DNA from: a virus
IMG/VR virus record: IMGVR_UViG_3300044807_000032
Location: 1-32,595 of that record
Length of the DNA: 32,595 nt
Direction: 5' to 3' (one strand)
Shown here: piece by piece, positions 6,441-15,892 of the stretch
How positions within the stretch are numbered: position 1 is the first letter of the stretch
Layout: every line of letters begins with the position of its first letter
The notes under the pieces: model-generated
Seen by the model: the letters and a program-made list of their open reading frames with translations, nothing else
Databases searched by the model: none
Told to the model about the DNA's origin: nothing
Made by a program: the position numbers and the translations under genes

Positions 6441-9424
6441 TGGCGAACCTCAGTCTCGTTTTCGACCTGCTCGCCCGGGACAATGCTTCCGGCCCGTTCA
6501 AGAACGTCGGCAACGCCGCGGAACGGGCGGGCCAGCAGACGTCGAAGTTCGGCACCGCCATGTCCGGGGCGTTCAAGCTCGCGTCCGGCGCGCTGCTGGG
6601 CGCGGGTCTCGTCGAGGGCTTCAAGGCGCTGTACAACGCGGCGGATGAGTCGCGGAAGATCGCGGCCCTCACGGCTCAGGTCATCAAGTCGACCGGTGCG
6701 GCCGCGAACGTTTCCGCGAAGCAGGTCGGCGACTTGGCGTCGGCGATCGCGAAGAAGACCGGCGTCGACGACGAGGCAATCCAGTCCGGTGAGAACCTGC
6801 TGCTGACGTTCACCAACGTTCGCAATCAGGTCGGCAAGGGCAACGACGTCTTCAGTCAGGCCACCAAGGTTATGACCGACATGTCGGTCGCCCTGGGCAC
6901 CGATGCGTCCGGCTCGGCGATCCAGCTCGGCAAGGCGTTGAACGACCCGATCAAGGGCATCTCCGCGCTGCAGCGGGTGGGTGTGTCCTTCACGGCGGCG
7001 CAGAAGGAACAGATCAAAACCCTCGTCGAGACGGGCGACACCCTCGGCGCGCAGAAGATCATCCTGGCCGAGCTCAACAAGGAGTTCGGCGGCGCCGCGG
7101 AGGCTGCCGCGACCCCTCTCGGGAAACTGCAGCAGCGGCTCGGTGACGTGGCCGAGCAGGTCGGCGGCTACCTGATTCCCGCTGTCGACAAGGCCGCGAC
7201 GTTCTTCAACGACAAACTGCTGCCGGCCTTCTCCGACATCGGCTCGACGGTTGCGGGTGTGGTTATCCCCGCGCTTCAGGGTCTCGCGGCGACAGTCGGA
7301 GCGGTGGCGGGTGCGTTCAACGCGCTGCCGGGGCCGTTGCAGGCGGGTGTGATCGCGCTCGGGGCGTTCGCTCTGCTCAAGGGCCCGGTTGTGGGTGCGA
7401 TGGAGACTTTCGCGCTCAAGGCGCTGTACATGAAGGACGCCTTCATCAACGCGGGCTCCGGTTTCGGGGGGTTGAAGGCGGCAGGCTCGGGGCTCCTCGG
7501 ATTGTTCGGTGGGCCGTGGGGTCTGGCGCTTGCCGGCGCGACCATTGCTGTCGTCGGCATCAGTTCTGCGATGGAGCGGAGCGCGCAGCGGACCAGGGAT
7601 TGGGCGCACGCCCTTGCAGAGGGTGGGGCGGCGGCCCGTCAGGCGACCGAGGACATGCAGAAGGCCCCCGGCGTCTGGGACCGGTTCGGGTTCGCGTTGA
7701 CCCACGCTGGTGACAGCGTCGGGGTCGTCGGCCAGCAGACTCGCGAGGCGAAGCAGGCGCTCGAGGACTACCGCGCCTCGTTGGACCCTGTCGCTGAGGC
7801 GCAGTCTCGCGTCACCGAGTGGACGAACACACTGTCTGACCGGCTGGTCAACGGCAAGGTCACGACCGAGGATGCCCGCACCGCACAGGAGCGCCTGGCG
7901 TACTGGACGGATGTGCTCGCCAATCGGCAGTCGAACCTGAAGGACGCCGTTGCTGGGGCTACCGCCATCACCAAATCGTTCGAGCAGCAGACCAAGGACG
8001 CCCGCGACGCTCTGGACCAGGCCAAGACCGCAACCGATGACTTCAAGTTGTCGCTGGACATGCTCAGCGGTGCGAACGTCTCGGCTATCGAACTCGAGTC
8101 GCGGTTCCAGGCTGCGCTGGACGCGGCCGACGGCGCGCTGAAGAACCTGAGCGGCTCCGCGCTGAACGCCTCGGGCGACCTCGACTTGCAGTCTGAGGCC
8201 GGTCGCAAGGCTGCCGACGTGCTGCTGGACGTCCGCAACAGCGGCAACGACCTGATCGCCACAATGATCCAGCAGGGCGCCACGACGGATCAGGTGCAGG
8301 CCAAGGACGCAGAACTTAGGCAGTCGTTCCTCAACACTGCCGCGCAGATGGGTATCACCGGCCAGAGCGCCGAGACGCTTGCCAACAAGATCCTCGGCAT
8401 CCCCGGCGAGCGCGTTACGACCATCACGGCGGACACCGGTCGGGCGACGACGGCGGTCGCAAACATCCAGACGCAGATTGACCTCCTTCACGGCCGCACG
8501 GTCACGATCGACGTGGTGACGGCCAAGGCCAATGTCGGCATCCCGTCTGGTTCCGCGCCGGGGTTCGCCTTGGGCGGCTACACGGGCGACGGGGCCAAAT
8601 TCACGCCCGCTGGCGTGGTACACGCAGGCGAGTTCGTGTTCACCAAGGAGGAGACTGCCAAGGCCGGCGTCGGGCGGCTGTCGGCGCTGGCGAAGTCCCT
8701 GCGCGGCTATGCGACCGGCGGGGTCGTGGCGCCAGTGAGCATCCTGGCGGAGCTCGACACTCGCACTTACGAGTCGCAGATGAACGCTGCTGCCAACCAG
8801 GTGGCCAAGGACCTCGAGCCGGTAACGGGGCTGATTGGTGCCCTGAGCTGGGCAAGGTCTCAGGTCGGCAAGCCCTACATCTGGGGCGGTGTCGGGCCGG
8901 CCGGGTATGACTGTTCGGGCTTCATGTCGGCGATCACGAACTATATCCGCGGGCGGTCGCCGCACTCCCGGGTCGGGTCGACTGCCAACTTCCCGTGGGC
9001 CGGATTCACTGGCGGCGACGGACTGTTCACGATCGGCTCGACGGCGAACGCGGGCGGCGGCATCGGCCACATGGCCGGGACGCTGCTCGGTGTCAACGTG
9101 GAGTCGACGGGCGACCATGTGCGGGTCGGCGGGGATGCTCGCGGCTCATCCAACGGCCTGTTCGGTACCCGCGCGCACCTGGCGATGGCCGGCGGCGGCG
9201 TGATCGGTGAGCCGGTGTCCGGGATCGGGCACTACTCGGGCCGGTCGTACTCCTTCGGCGAGAAGGGCCCGGAGACGGTGACTCCGGGGCTGCCGTCGAG
9301 CGGGCCCATGGACTTGTCCGACGCGACGATCAACCGTCTCGCTGCCGCGATGCTCCGCGGGGCTGGCGCCGTTGTGAGATCCGACAGCGACCGTCGCGGC
9401 ATCGACAGCAGGAGTTGGCAGTAA
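6440..9424 (+). CDS. Tape measure protein with NlpC/P60-like peptidase domain
   Basis: The longest gene, 994 residues, starting at GTG one base before the previous stop ends. The first part (to about 250) is alanine-rich helical with the family's MSGAFKLASGALLGAGLVEG and AFALLKGPVVGAMETF hydrophobic stretches; the middle is coiled-coil. Near 700-770 it has the usual tape-measure end motif GYTGDGAKFTPAGVVHAGEF. Residues about 805-905 form an NlpC/P60-like hydrolase: GKPYIWGGVGPAGYDCSGF with Cys825 and GIGHMAGTL with His877, the expected Cys-His pair. The end repeats the YSFGEKGPETVTP motif. It sets tail length and probably opens peptidoglycan during DNA entry. Confidence 0.92.
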   Translation: MANLSLVFDLLARDNASGPFKNVGNAAERAGQQTSKFGTAMSGAFKLASGALLGAGLVEGFKALYNAADESRKIAALTAQVIKSTGAAANVSAKQVGDLASAIAKKTGVDDEAIQSGENLLLTFTNVRNQVGKGNDVFSQATKVMTDMSVALGTDASGSAIQLGKALNDPIKGISALQRVGVSFTAAQKEQIKTLVETGDTLGAQKIILAELNKEFGGAAEAAATPLGKLQQRLGDVAEQVGGYLIPAVDKAATFFNDKLLPAFSDIGSTVAGVVIPALQGLAATVGAVAGAFNALPGPLQAGVIALGAFALLKGPVVGAMETFALKALYMKDAFINAGSGFGGLKAAGSGLLGLFGGPWGLALAGATIAVVGISSAMERSAQRTRDWAHALAEGGAAARQATEDMQKAPGVWDRFGFALTHAGDSVGVVGQQTREAKQALEDYRASLDPVAEAQSRVTEWTNTLSDRLVNGKVTTEDARTAQERLAYWTDVLANRQSNLKDAVAGATAITKSFEQQTKDARDALDQAKTATDDFKLSLDMLSGANVSAIELESRFQAALDAADGALKNLSGSALNASGDLDLQSEAGRKAADVLLDVRNSGNDLIATMIQQGATTDQVQAKDAELRQSFLNTAAQMGITGQSAETLANKILGIPGERVTTITADTGRATTAVANIQTQIDLLHGRTVTIDVVTAKANVGIPSGSAPGFALGGYTGDGAKFTPAGVVHAGEFVFTKEETAKAGVGRLSALAKSLRGYATGGVVAPVSILAELDTRTYESQMNAAANQVAKDLEPVTGLIGALSWARSQVGKPYIWGGVGPAGYDCSGFMSAITNYIRGRSPHSRVGSTANFPWAGFTGGDGLFTIGSTANAGGGIGHMAGTLLGVNVESTGDHVRVGGDARGSSNGLFGTRAHLAMAGGGVIGEPVSGIGHYSGRSYSFGEKGPETVTPGLPSSGPMDLSDATINRLAAAMLRGAGAVVRSDSDRRGIDSRSWQ

Positions 9425-11892
9425 TGGCGGTCGCCTCCCCGGTCGACGTCAAGGTCAACCCGAACGACGCGACGCAGCGGTACATCCTGTGGGGCAACGG
9501 GCGCATTGACGCGATCGGCGGGTTGCCCCCGATCGTCGGTCAGGCCACGTGGTACGACTGGGTGTACCAGCCGGTCGCGGTGGCGCTGCAGATCACCAAC
9601 TGGACGACCGGGGCGGGCTACATGCTCGACCTGTATGGGGCGTTCCAGCCGATCAACGGTGCCCCGGCGGTGGGCACCGGCGGGATCATGGGCGGCGTCC
9701 CCTACAACAACCCGGCCACGGGCCCCGGTGGGCCGCTGTACATCGACTGGGCGTGGAACACGAACGGGTCGACGCAGGGCTACGTGCTCGACCAGTACGG
9801 GCAGACGTACCCGTTCGGTGGGGCGACACCGCTGCCGCGGACCGGCCCGAAGTGGTCGTGGCCGGCGGCGCTGAAGTTGCAGATGCGGTTCACCCCCGAC
9901 GTCCGTGGCGTGATCATGGATGTGCGGGGCGGTCTGCACGGCGAGGGTGCGGTGTCGTCGTTCGGGAGTCTCGGCAACTCGTGGCCGACCGCGAACAACG
10001 CCCGTGACTTCGGGGTCACCGACTGGACCGCGCCGTCCGGCTACAAGCTGGACCTGTTCGGCGGCCTGCACGCTTTCGGCACGGCCGTGGTGCCGTCGGG
10101 TTTCCCGTACCGGCCGGGCGCGGACGTGGCCCGCTGCCTGGCGGTGCTGTCGGCATCCAACCCGCTGAAGTTCCTCGAGGTGTGGTCGGGCGGGCAGCAG
10201 TACGAGTTCGTGTCGTCGACCCCGCCGTCGGTGTCGGCCGGGTCGGGCGTCAACGAGATCCAGCAGGTGACGATCGCCGGTACCCCGACGGGTGGCACGT
10301 TCACCCTGACCTATTCGGGGCAGACGACGGCGGCGATCGCCCGGAACGCGACTGCGGCGACGGTGGACACGGCGCTGGAGGCCCTGTCGAACATCGGCGC
10401 GGGCAACGTGTCGGTGGCCGGCGGCCCGGGCCCGTCAACCCCGTGGACGGTGACGTTCACCGGCACCCTGGCGGCCACCAACGTCGCGCAGATGACCTCC
10501 ACGTCTTCGCTGACCGGCGGTACCGGCGGCACCGACGAGGTCCAGACCATCACGATCACGGGTGCGCCGACCGGCGGCACGTTCACTGTCACCTTCGGCG
10601 GCCAGACGACGGCGGCGCAGGCTCGCACCGCGACGGCCGGCACTCTCCAGACGGCACTTCAGGCGCTGTCGTCCATCGGTGCAGGCAACGTGCTGGTGAC
10701 TGGTGGACCCGGCCCCACAACCCCCTACGTGGTGACCTTCGCTGGCGCGCTGGCCAGTTCCGACGTGGCGCAGATGACGGCGGCGCACACCTTCACCGGC
10801 GGCACCACCCCGAACATCTCGGTATCGACCACCACCCCCGGCGTCTCGACTCCCGTGACGGTCACCACCGGCACGTCGGGGGTTGCCACCTCACCGGCGC
10901 CGTCGGTGACGACGACGACCCGCCCCGACCTGACGTGGTCCTACTCGGACCCGCAGTCGGAGTCTCAGGCGGCGTGGCAGCTGTACGTGTTCACGCAGGC
11001 GTTCGCGACCGGGCATGACATGACCGATCCGGCGGTGTGGGCTGCGTCGGCGCTGGTCGCCGAGTCGGGGATCAACCGGTCCACCCGGGGGATCACGTCC
11101 CCGGTCGACCTGGCGAACGGCACCTACCGCATGTATGTGCGGGCGCAGGACACCGCGGGCCTGTGGTCGGCGTGGTCGAACCTGGGTTGGACGCAGGCGA
11201 TCACCCCGCCCGTGACCCCGACGAGCCTGTCCGCGACCGCCAATCAGTCGACGTTCCTGGTGGTCCTGTCGGTGACGGCGACGACGGGCGGTTCGGCGAA
11301 TCTGATCCGCTTCGAGTACCTGGATTCCGACAGCAGCACGTGGCTGCCGGTCCGGGGTGCCGACGCGGTCACTCTCGCCTCGACGACCACGGCCACCGAC
11401 TACGACCCGCGGCTCGGCGTGACGCGCACATACCGTGCCGTCGCCTACGCGATCAACCCGGCCGTGGCGTCCACCCCGTCCACTACTGCGGCGGCGACGA
11501 TCACCGCCGGTCAGCGGCACGTGCTCACCGCGGTCAGCAACCCCGCGCTGGGCGGGGCTGTGAACGTGCAGAACCTCATCGAGTGGTCGCGCCCGGTGGT
11601 GGCCGGCGTCTTCCAGGGCCTCGGCGCCGAGTACGTGACGGTCGTGTCCGACGGGGTGCCGAAGTCGCGGCGGGGTTCGTTGACGCTGGTCGCTCTGGAC
11701 GCCGCGGGCTGGTCACTGATCGAGAACCTGCTGGAGGCGGACAGCATGTTGCTGCACCGCGACCCGCTGGGTCATGCCGTGTACTGCCGGGCGGTCGGCG
11801 ACTGGACTCAGGGTCGGCTGGTGGCGATGGAGAACCTGTACGGCTCCAGTGTGCCGCTGGTCGAGGTGCGTCCCCCAAACCTGGCCACCTGA
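9424..11892 (+). CDS. Minor tail protein, propeller-like start and two 94-residue repeats
   Basis: A 822-residue protein. An ATG at 9424 with AGGAG at 9410-9414 is chosen over a TTG at 9415. Five copies of a G-Y-x-L-D-x-x-G-x-x-x-x-F-G-like motif recur at about residues 19, 65, 119, 162 and 206 (for example GYMLDLYGAFQPI and GYKLDLFGGLHAFG), suggesting propeller blades. Residues 277-464 are two tandem 94-residue repeats. A fibronectin-like segment follows (DLTWSYSDPQSESQAAWQLY), and the last 120 residues, including NLIEWSRPVVAGVFQG, resemble distal tail proteins. It follows the tape measure, so it is a tail-tip protein; the binding target is unknown. Confidence 0.82.
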   Translation: MAVASPVDVKVNPNDATQRYILWGNGRIDAIGGLPPIVGQATWYDWVYQPVAVALQITNWTTGAGYMLDLYGAFQPINGAPAVGTGGIMGGVPYNNPATGPGGPLYIDWAWNTNGSTQGYVLDQYGQTYPFGGATPLPRTGPKWSWPAALKLQMRFTPDVRGVIMDVRGGLHGEGAVSSFGSLGNSWPTANNARDFGVTDWTAPSGYKLDLFGGLHAFGTAVVPSGFPYRPGADVARCLAVLSASNPLKFLEVWSGGQQYEFVSSTPPSVSAGSGVNEIQQVTIAGTPTGGTFTLTYSGQTTAAIARNATAATVDTALEALSNIGAGNVSVAGGPGPSTPWTVTFTGTLAATNVAQMTSTSSLTGGTGGTDEVQTITITGAPTGGTFTVTFGGQTTAAQARTATAGTLQTALQALSSIGAGNVLVTGGPGPTTPYVVTFAGALASSDVAQMTAAHTFTGGTTPNISVSTTTPGVSTPVTVTTGTSGVATSPAPSVTTTTRPDLTWSYSDPQSESQAAWQLYVFTQAFATGHDMTDPAVWAASALVAESGINRSTRGITSPVDLANGTYRMYVRAQDTAGLWSAWSNLGWTQAITPPVTPTSLSATANQSTFLVVLSVTATTGGSANLIRFEYLDSDSSTWLPVRGADAVTLASTTTATDYDPRLGVTRTYRAVAYAINPAVASTPSTTAAATITAGQRHVLTAVSNPALGGAVNVQNLIEWSRPVVAGVFQGLGAEYVTVVSDGVPKSRRGSLTLVALDAAGWSLIENLLEADSMLLHRDPLGHAVYCRAVGDWTQGRLVAMENLYGSSVPLVEVRPPNLAT
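10252..10803 (+). repeat. Two tandem 94-residue (282-bp) repeats in the minor tail protein
   Basis: Copy 1 starts at 10252 (NEIQQVTIAGTPTGGTFTL) and copy 2 at 10534 (DEVQTITITGAPTGGTFTV). Both continue through QTTAA-A-ARxATAxTxxTALxALSxIGAGNV and VAQMT to a closing LTGG or FTGG. The exact 282-bp offset and codon-level similarity indicate a tandem duplication of a beta-sandwich-like domain. Confidence 0.85.
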
Positions 11893-13013
11893 TGCCGTGG
11901 GACTGGTCTGACGCTGCCGCCGCGGCCCTGTTGAGCAGTCACACGGCCGTGTCGCGGGTCGACGTGCTCCATTCGGGGAAGCCCGTCTACACCCTGGAGG
12001 TGACGGACGGGAACGTGAACATCGACGCCGACCGTCCGGTGCGCCGCAACCTGTCGTGCTCCCTCGTCGACTCGACGGGCACCCTGACCCGCGGCGACGT
12101 CGATGACCTGCTGAACCCCTACGAGTGCGAGATCGCACCGCACCGGGGGGTGCGGGTCGTCGGGGTGGACGAGCTCGCCCCGCAGGGTGTGTTCGGCCTG
12201 ACCGGCCGCGACGTGCAGGACTCCCCGGATGGTCTGTCGATCCGGTTGACCGGCCAGGACCGGGCGATGGGCTATCAGGGGCCGATGGTGTCGGCGCTGG
12301 CCATCGACGGCGGGACCGCGGTGGAGAACGCGATCGCCCGGCTGCTGGCGGCACGCAATCCGGGCCTGTCGCTGCTCAGTCTCAGCACCGGGTTCGTGAC
12401 GGGACCGCTGGTGTTCGCCCCCGACATCGACGTGTGGGCGGAGGCGCAGAAGCTCGCCGAGTCGGTGGGTGCGCGGCTGTTCCACGACCGCACCGGTCAG
12501 TGCGCGCTCGCGCTGGCCGGGCCCGGGTCGGATCGGCCGGTGACCACCTATGCGGAGGGTGGCGGGCTGCTGCTGGGCCTGTCGCGGGTGGAGGACTCGG
12601 ACACGATCAAGAACGTTGTGGTCGCCGAGACCCCGGACGGGGCGGTCCGTGCGGTCGCCGAGGACGACGACCCCACCTCCCCGACGTATGCCCGCGGTCG
12701 GTATGGGCGGCGGGTCGCATCCGTGGTCAACCAGCACTTCACGTCCACCGCGCAGGCGTTGCAGGCCGCCACCGTCCGCCTGGCCTACGAACTGGGCCGC
12801 TCGGAGACGGTCACGTTCACCGCCGTTCCTGACCCTGGCCGCGACGTCGAGGAGGTGGTGACGGTGCACCGCCCCCGCGCCGGCCTCGAGCATCGGGGCG
12901 TTGTGATCGCCACCCTCGACGTTCCGCTGTCCGCCTCCGAGTCCATGAAGGTGGGTTGTCGCCAGTCCCGGCTGGCGCAGGACGGCCGCCAGGTCCCGGC
13001 GGGTGACCTGTGA
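11892..13013 (+). CDS. Minor tail protein, hub-like
   Basis: A 373-residue protein with ATG overlapping the previous TGA. The first 120 residues contain paired strands (RVDVLHSGKPVYTLEVTDG, SLVDSTGTLTRGDVDDLLNP) that are typical of actinophage tail proteins of the DUF5047 type, and the middle contains TAVENAIARLLAARNPG. Residues about 175-210, with VWAEAQKLAESVGARLFHD, match the hub domain seen in baseplate and tail-hub proteins. The C-terminus ends with a strand VVIATLDVPLSASESM. Its position after the distal-tail-like protein supports a hub role; it is overlapped by the next gene by 4 nt. Confidence 0.78.
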   Translation: MPWDWSDAAAAALLSSHTAVSRVDVLHSGKPVYTLEVTDGNVNIDADRPVRRNLSCSLVDSTGTLTRGDVDDLLNPYECEIAPHRGVRVVGVDELAPQGVFGLTGRDVQDSPDGLSIRLTGQDRAMGYQGPMVSALAIDGGTAVENAIARLLAARNPGLSLLSLSTGFVTGPLVFAPDIDVWAEAQKLAESVGARLFHDRTGQCALALAGPGSDRPVTTYAEGGGLLLGLSRVEDSDTIKNVVVAETPDGAVRAVAEDDDPTSPTYARGRYGRRVASVVNQHFTSTAQALQAATVRLAYELGRSETVTFTAVPDPGRDVEEVVTVHRPRAGLEHRGVVIATLDVPLSASESMKVGCRQSRLAQDGRQVPAGDL

Positions 13014-14377
13014 GCTACGACGTGGAGCAGTTGGCCGCGGTCCGCCGCGACGTCGCCGACCTGAAGCGGAATCAGGTCACCTACCGCAAGGCGATCGTGA
13101 CCGCTGTGGATGCGACCGCTGCGACGTTCGCGGCGGACATCGACGGCGTCGGGGTGGTCGCTGGCATCGCCTCACCGATCGATCAGCTGCCCGCGCTGGG
13201 TGACACGGTGCAGGTGGCGGTGTCGGGTGCGACGCCGGTGTATCAGCCGGGCCGCCCCGCTGCGTCGGTGTCCACGACATCGGGCCGGCAGACGTCGAAC
13301 ACCAGCCCGGAGGGTGTCGCCTCGTTTCAGCGGGTCGAGTCCGCCGAGGACCCCGTGTTCCAGGGTGTGGCGCTCGGGGACATGCTGGATCGGCTGCCGC
13401 GGGGCATGGTCGGGTACGGCGGCGTGTCGCTTGCGTCGACGCCCGGGATCGGAACGGGCGAGTTCGGGATCGTCGAGGTGGCGTTCACTCCGGAGGCGGG
13501 CCGCTCCTACGAGGTGAAGTTCCAGGACCTGGCGCTGGCGGGGACGGTGGCCGACGACGACGTGTGGCTCTGGGTCCGGTACAGCACGGACGGCACGAAG
13601 CCGAACGGCGGCTATCCGAGCCTGGTCGGCCCGGTGTACGACCACGCCCCAGCGGCTACCCGGTTCCAGCACTACCAGTTCTCGTCGTTCCTGCTGGGAT
13701 TGCCAGCAAACGCCGGCCCGCAGCCGATGTACCGGCTGCTGGTGACCGTTGCTCGTGGTGCGGGAGGTTCGGGGACGCTTACCGCGCTGGCCTGCAACCC
13801 TGTGGTGCGGGTGCTGGACACCGGCCTGAACGTGGTCAACACGGGCGTGATCAACACCGGGTCGGGTGGCTCGTCGACGGCGGTGCAGAACTACGACGTC
13901 AGCCACGACGCGCTCTGGTCGCAGACGTACAACGCCTCCGGCAACCCGTACACCCGCTACGGCTCCGAGCTCGGACAGGGAAACGACAGCACCGCCGGCA
14001 ACATGCGGTCGATGTGCGGATTCCCCGACCTGACCGCCGGCCTGACGGGGGCGACGATCGACCTCGTCGAACTGAGCTTCTACACGAACTACACGGCCCT
14101 GGGCACCGGGACCGCATCGGTGGGCACGCACGGCGTCAACGCCGCATCGGCGCCCGCGTCGTTCAGCGGCACAACGAACCTGTTCACGATGTCGGGCTGG
14201 GCCCGCAATCAGCGGAAGACGGTCGACGTCACGTCGTGGGCGGCGAGTTTGCAGTCGGGCGCGATCAGGGGTTTCACGGTGGGCCCCGCCTCGCTGCTGA
14301 CGTCGGACTACTACATGTGGTGGAACGGCGCCGCCATGACCAACCCTCCGCGGCTGCGGATTAAGTACAAGAAATGA
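13010..14377 (+). CDS. Minor tail protein / tail fibre with beta-sandwich end
   Basis: A 455-residue protein starting at GTG in a GTGA overlap. Residues 5-25 form a short coiled coil (VEQLAAVRRDVADLKRNQVT), then an OB-like beta region (AIVTAVDATAATFAADIDGV) that probably attaches it to the hub. The rest is beta-rich. The C-terminal 150 residues (YNASGNPYTRYGSELGQGND and MWWNGAAMTNPPRLRIKYKK) resemble the DNRLRE/carbohydrate-binding-like modules at fibre tips. The function is therefore host recognition or tail-tip structure; the glycan link is inference. Confidence 0.72.
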   Translation: MSYDVEQLAAVRRDVADLKRNQVTYRKAIVTAVDATAATFAADIDGVGVVAGIASPIDQLPALGDTVQVAVSGATPVYQPGRPAASVSTTSGRQTSNTSPEGVASFQRVESAEDPVFQGVALGDMLDRLPRGMVGYGGVSLASTPGIGTGEFGIVEVAFTPEAGRSYEVKFQDLALAGTVADDDVWLWVRYSTDGTKPNGGYPSLVGPVYDHAPAATRFQHYQFSSFLLGLPANAGPQPMYRLLVTVARGAGGSGTLTALACNPVVRVLDTGLNVVNTGVINTGSGGSSTAVQNYDVSHDALWSQTYNASGNPYTRYGSELGQGNDSTAGNMRSMCGFPDLTAGLTGATIDLVELSFYTNYTALGTGTASVGTHGVNAASAPASFSGTTNLFTMSGWARNQRKTVDVTSWAASLQSGAIRGFTVGPASLLTSDYYMWWNGAAMTNPPRLRIKYKK

Positions 14378-14384
14378 GGGTGAC

Positions 14385-14636
14385 GTGGCGACGGTGACCA
14401 TCACGATCCCGGACGCCATCGTCCCGGACGTTCTGGCGATGTTCCGCGCACAGTACCCGGACATTGCGGCCCTGACGGATACGGCGGTCGGCAAGGAAGG
14501 GATCGCCCGCATCCTGCGGACCACGTTCCAGAACTGGGATATGTCCCGCACCGAGAAGAACTTGCAGGCCCAGGTGCAGCAGGCGCGCACGGACCGCCTC
14601 ACCGTGATCTCCCCGCTGCTCACGCAGATCGTCTGA
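14385..14636 (+). CDS. Small protein before endolysin, unknown
   Basis: An 83-residue protein at GTG with GAGGGTGAC immediately before it. The product is MATVTITIPDAIVPDVLAMF, a threonine- and valine-rich strand followed by a helix, then a central helix with GKEGIARILRTTFQNWDMS and a C-terminal helical end. It resembles short proteins between the tail-fibre and lysis genes of many actinophages. I do not recognise a domain. Seven bases separate it from the previous gene and 13 from the endolysin. Confidence 0.7.
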   Translation: MATVTITIPDAIVPDVLAMFRAQYPDIAALTDTAVGKEGIARILRTTFQNWDMSRTEKNLQAQVQQARTDRLTVISPLLTQIV

Positions 14637-14649
14637 GGGGAGCGTCGAC

Positions 14650-15408
14650 ATGCTGTCCTCCAGTCGCAACGGGTCTCGCGTCATCTGGCTCGCGGTCCAC
14701 ACGACCGAGGGCATCATGCGGGCCGTCGACCTGCGCGCGTGGGCGACCTGGCCGGGTTCCTCGCACGCCTCGTCGGACGAGACCGGTGTGCTGCTGACCC
14801 CGGCCGACGGGTTCGTGCCCTACGACCGGGCCGCGTGGACGCTGCGCAACGGCAATGCCGTCTCGGACAACATCGAGCAGTGCGGGTGGGCGCGGTGGAC
14901 CCGGGCCGAATGGCTGGCCCGCCCCCTGCTTCTCGACGCGACGGCGCGGTGGCTGGCGGAGCGCTCCACGGCGCGCGGTATCCCGCTCGTGCACCTGAGC
15001 CTGGCCGACGTGAAAGCCCGCCGGCCGGGTGTCATCGGGCATGCCGACTACACGTATGCGACCGGCGACGGAACCCACACCGACCCCGGCCCCAACTATC
15101 CGTGGGACGTCGTACTTGGCAGGGCGAATGCCTACGCCAACGGTCAGACCCCCGAAGGAGGGCTAGTCATGGATGCAGATGTGGCCAAGCAGTTCGACGA
15201 GCTGCGGCGCCTGCTCGCGCTGGCGGTCGGCGTGCAGATCGGAAACCGCGCGCCCGGGGAGAGAACGCCGGGTGAGCAGGTCGCCGCCACCATCGCACCG
15301 CTCCAGGCGTCGATCGACAAGCTGGCCGCCGCGGTGGGTCGGCTTCAGGGCGGGTCGGCGGACGTCAAGGCAATTGCCGAGCAGCTCACCGTCGTCCCCA
15401 AGTCCTGA
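14650..15408 (+). CDS. Endolysin: N-acetylmuramoyl-L-alanine amidase
   Basis: A 252-residue amidase_2/PGRP-family enzyme that would cut the bond between MurNAc and L-Ala in the host wall. The start follows GAGGGGAG at 14635-14642. The zinc ligands expected for the family are visible: His17 in AVHTTEG, His131 in GHADY and Asp145 in THTDPGPNYPW. The catalytic domain ends near 165. The last 75 residues contain a coiled-coil (KQFDELRRLLALAVGVQIGN and DKLAAAVGRLQGG) that may drive oligomerisation and replaces a classical wall-binding domain. There is no signal peptide, so it relies on a holin. Confidence 0.92.
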   Translation: MLSSSRNGSRVIWLAVHTTEGIMRAVDLRAWATWPGSSHASSDETGVLLTPADGFVPYDRAAWTLRNGNAVSDNIEQCGWARWTRAEWLARPLLLDATARWLAERSTARGIPLVHLSLADVKARRPGVIGHADYTYATGDGTHTDPGPNYPWDVVLGRANAYANGQTPEGGLVMDADVAKQFDELRRLLALAVGVQIGNRAPGERTPGEQVAATIAPLQASIDKLAAAVGRLQGGSADVKAIAEQLTVVPKS

Positions 15409-15413
15409 CGCAG

Positions 15414-15704
15414 GTGGGCGACGCCCTCAGCGCTCTCCCGCTGGGCCAACTCAGCGCGGGCGCCCTCGTCGCCCTGATTGTCCTGTCGATCCTCCGCGGC
15501 GGACTCGTGCCCCGGCAGCAGTTGATCGACAAGCAGGCCGACTGCGACAAGTGGCGGGAGGCGGCCGAAAAGTGGCAGCTGACGGCTACCCGGCTCGGCA
15601 TGTCGATGGAGAAACTGCTCGTCTACGCCGAGACCACGAACCATGCCCTGACGGACATTCGCGAGCTGGCTCAGCGGGCTTCCGATCAGGAGGACCACCC
15701 CTGA
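15414..15704 (+). CDS. Holin-like membrane protein 1 (one TM plus coiled-coil)
   Basis: A 96-residue protein starting at GTG at 15414, five bases after the endolysin stop. One hydrophobic segment near residues 14-27 (LSAGALVALIVLSIL) is followed by a charged helix (RQQLIDKQADCDKWREAAEK) and a second amphipathic helix. Single-pass proteins of this form follow endolysins in actinophages and can act as holin or antiholin. No ribosome-binding site is clear, so translation is likely coupled to the endolysin. The role is inferred from context. Confidence 0.65.
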   Translation: MGDALSALPLGQLSAGALVALIVLSILRGGLVPRQQLIDKQADCDKWREAAEKWQLTATRLGMSMEKLLVYAETTNHALTDIRELAQRASDQEDHP

Positions 15705-15892
15705 TGTGGCCGTTCACACGTACCGCGCGACCTTCCCCGGACGCGGTAGCTGCTTCTGATCAGGCGGAGCGCGCACTGACCGACGCCGAGAACCTTGACG
15801 GTCGGCTGGAGCAGATCGCGCAGCAGTCAGCCGAGATTCGGCGCTTCAACCACATCGCGGCCGCTGTGGCGAAGTCCATCCGGGGAGCCTAA
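15704..15892 (+). CDS. Small helical lysis-cassette protein (DUF7620-like)
   Basis: A 62-residue protein in an ATGA-type junction with the previous gene, with AGGAGG at 15688-15693. It starts MWPFTRTARPSPDAVAAS and is otherwise a charged helix (DQAERALTDAENLDGRLEQI), ending AAAVAKSIRGA. It lacks a transmembrane segment. It resembles a short DUF7620-like family often linked to the neighbouring membrane protein in phages of actinobacteria. That likeness is from memory of the motif pattern, not a search; the function is unknown. Confidence 0.65.
   Translation: MWPFTRTARPSPDAVAASDQAERALTDAENLDGRLEQIAQQSAEIRRFNHIAAAVAKSIRGA

Noticed and set aside
6341-9118. A 925-residue open frame on the minus strand over the tape measure gene
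   Set aside because: It is a mirror of high-GC codon use, is rich in Arg and has no domain; the plus-strand tape measure has clear motifs and a start overlap.
9415-9426. TTG start for the minor tail protein
   Set aside because: The ATG at 9424 fits the AGGAG spacing and the stop-start overlap better.
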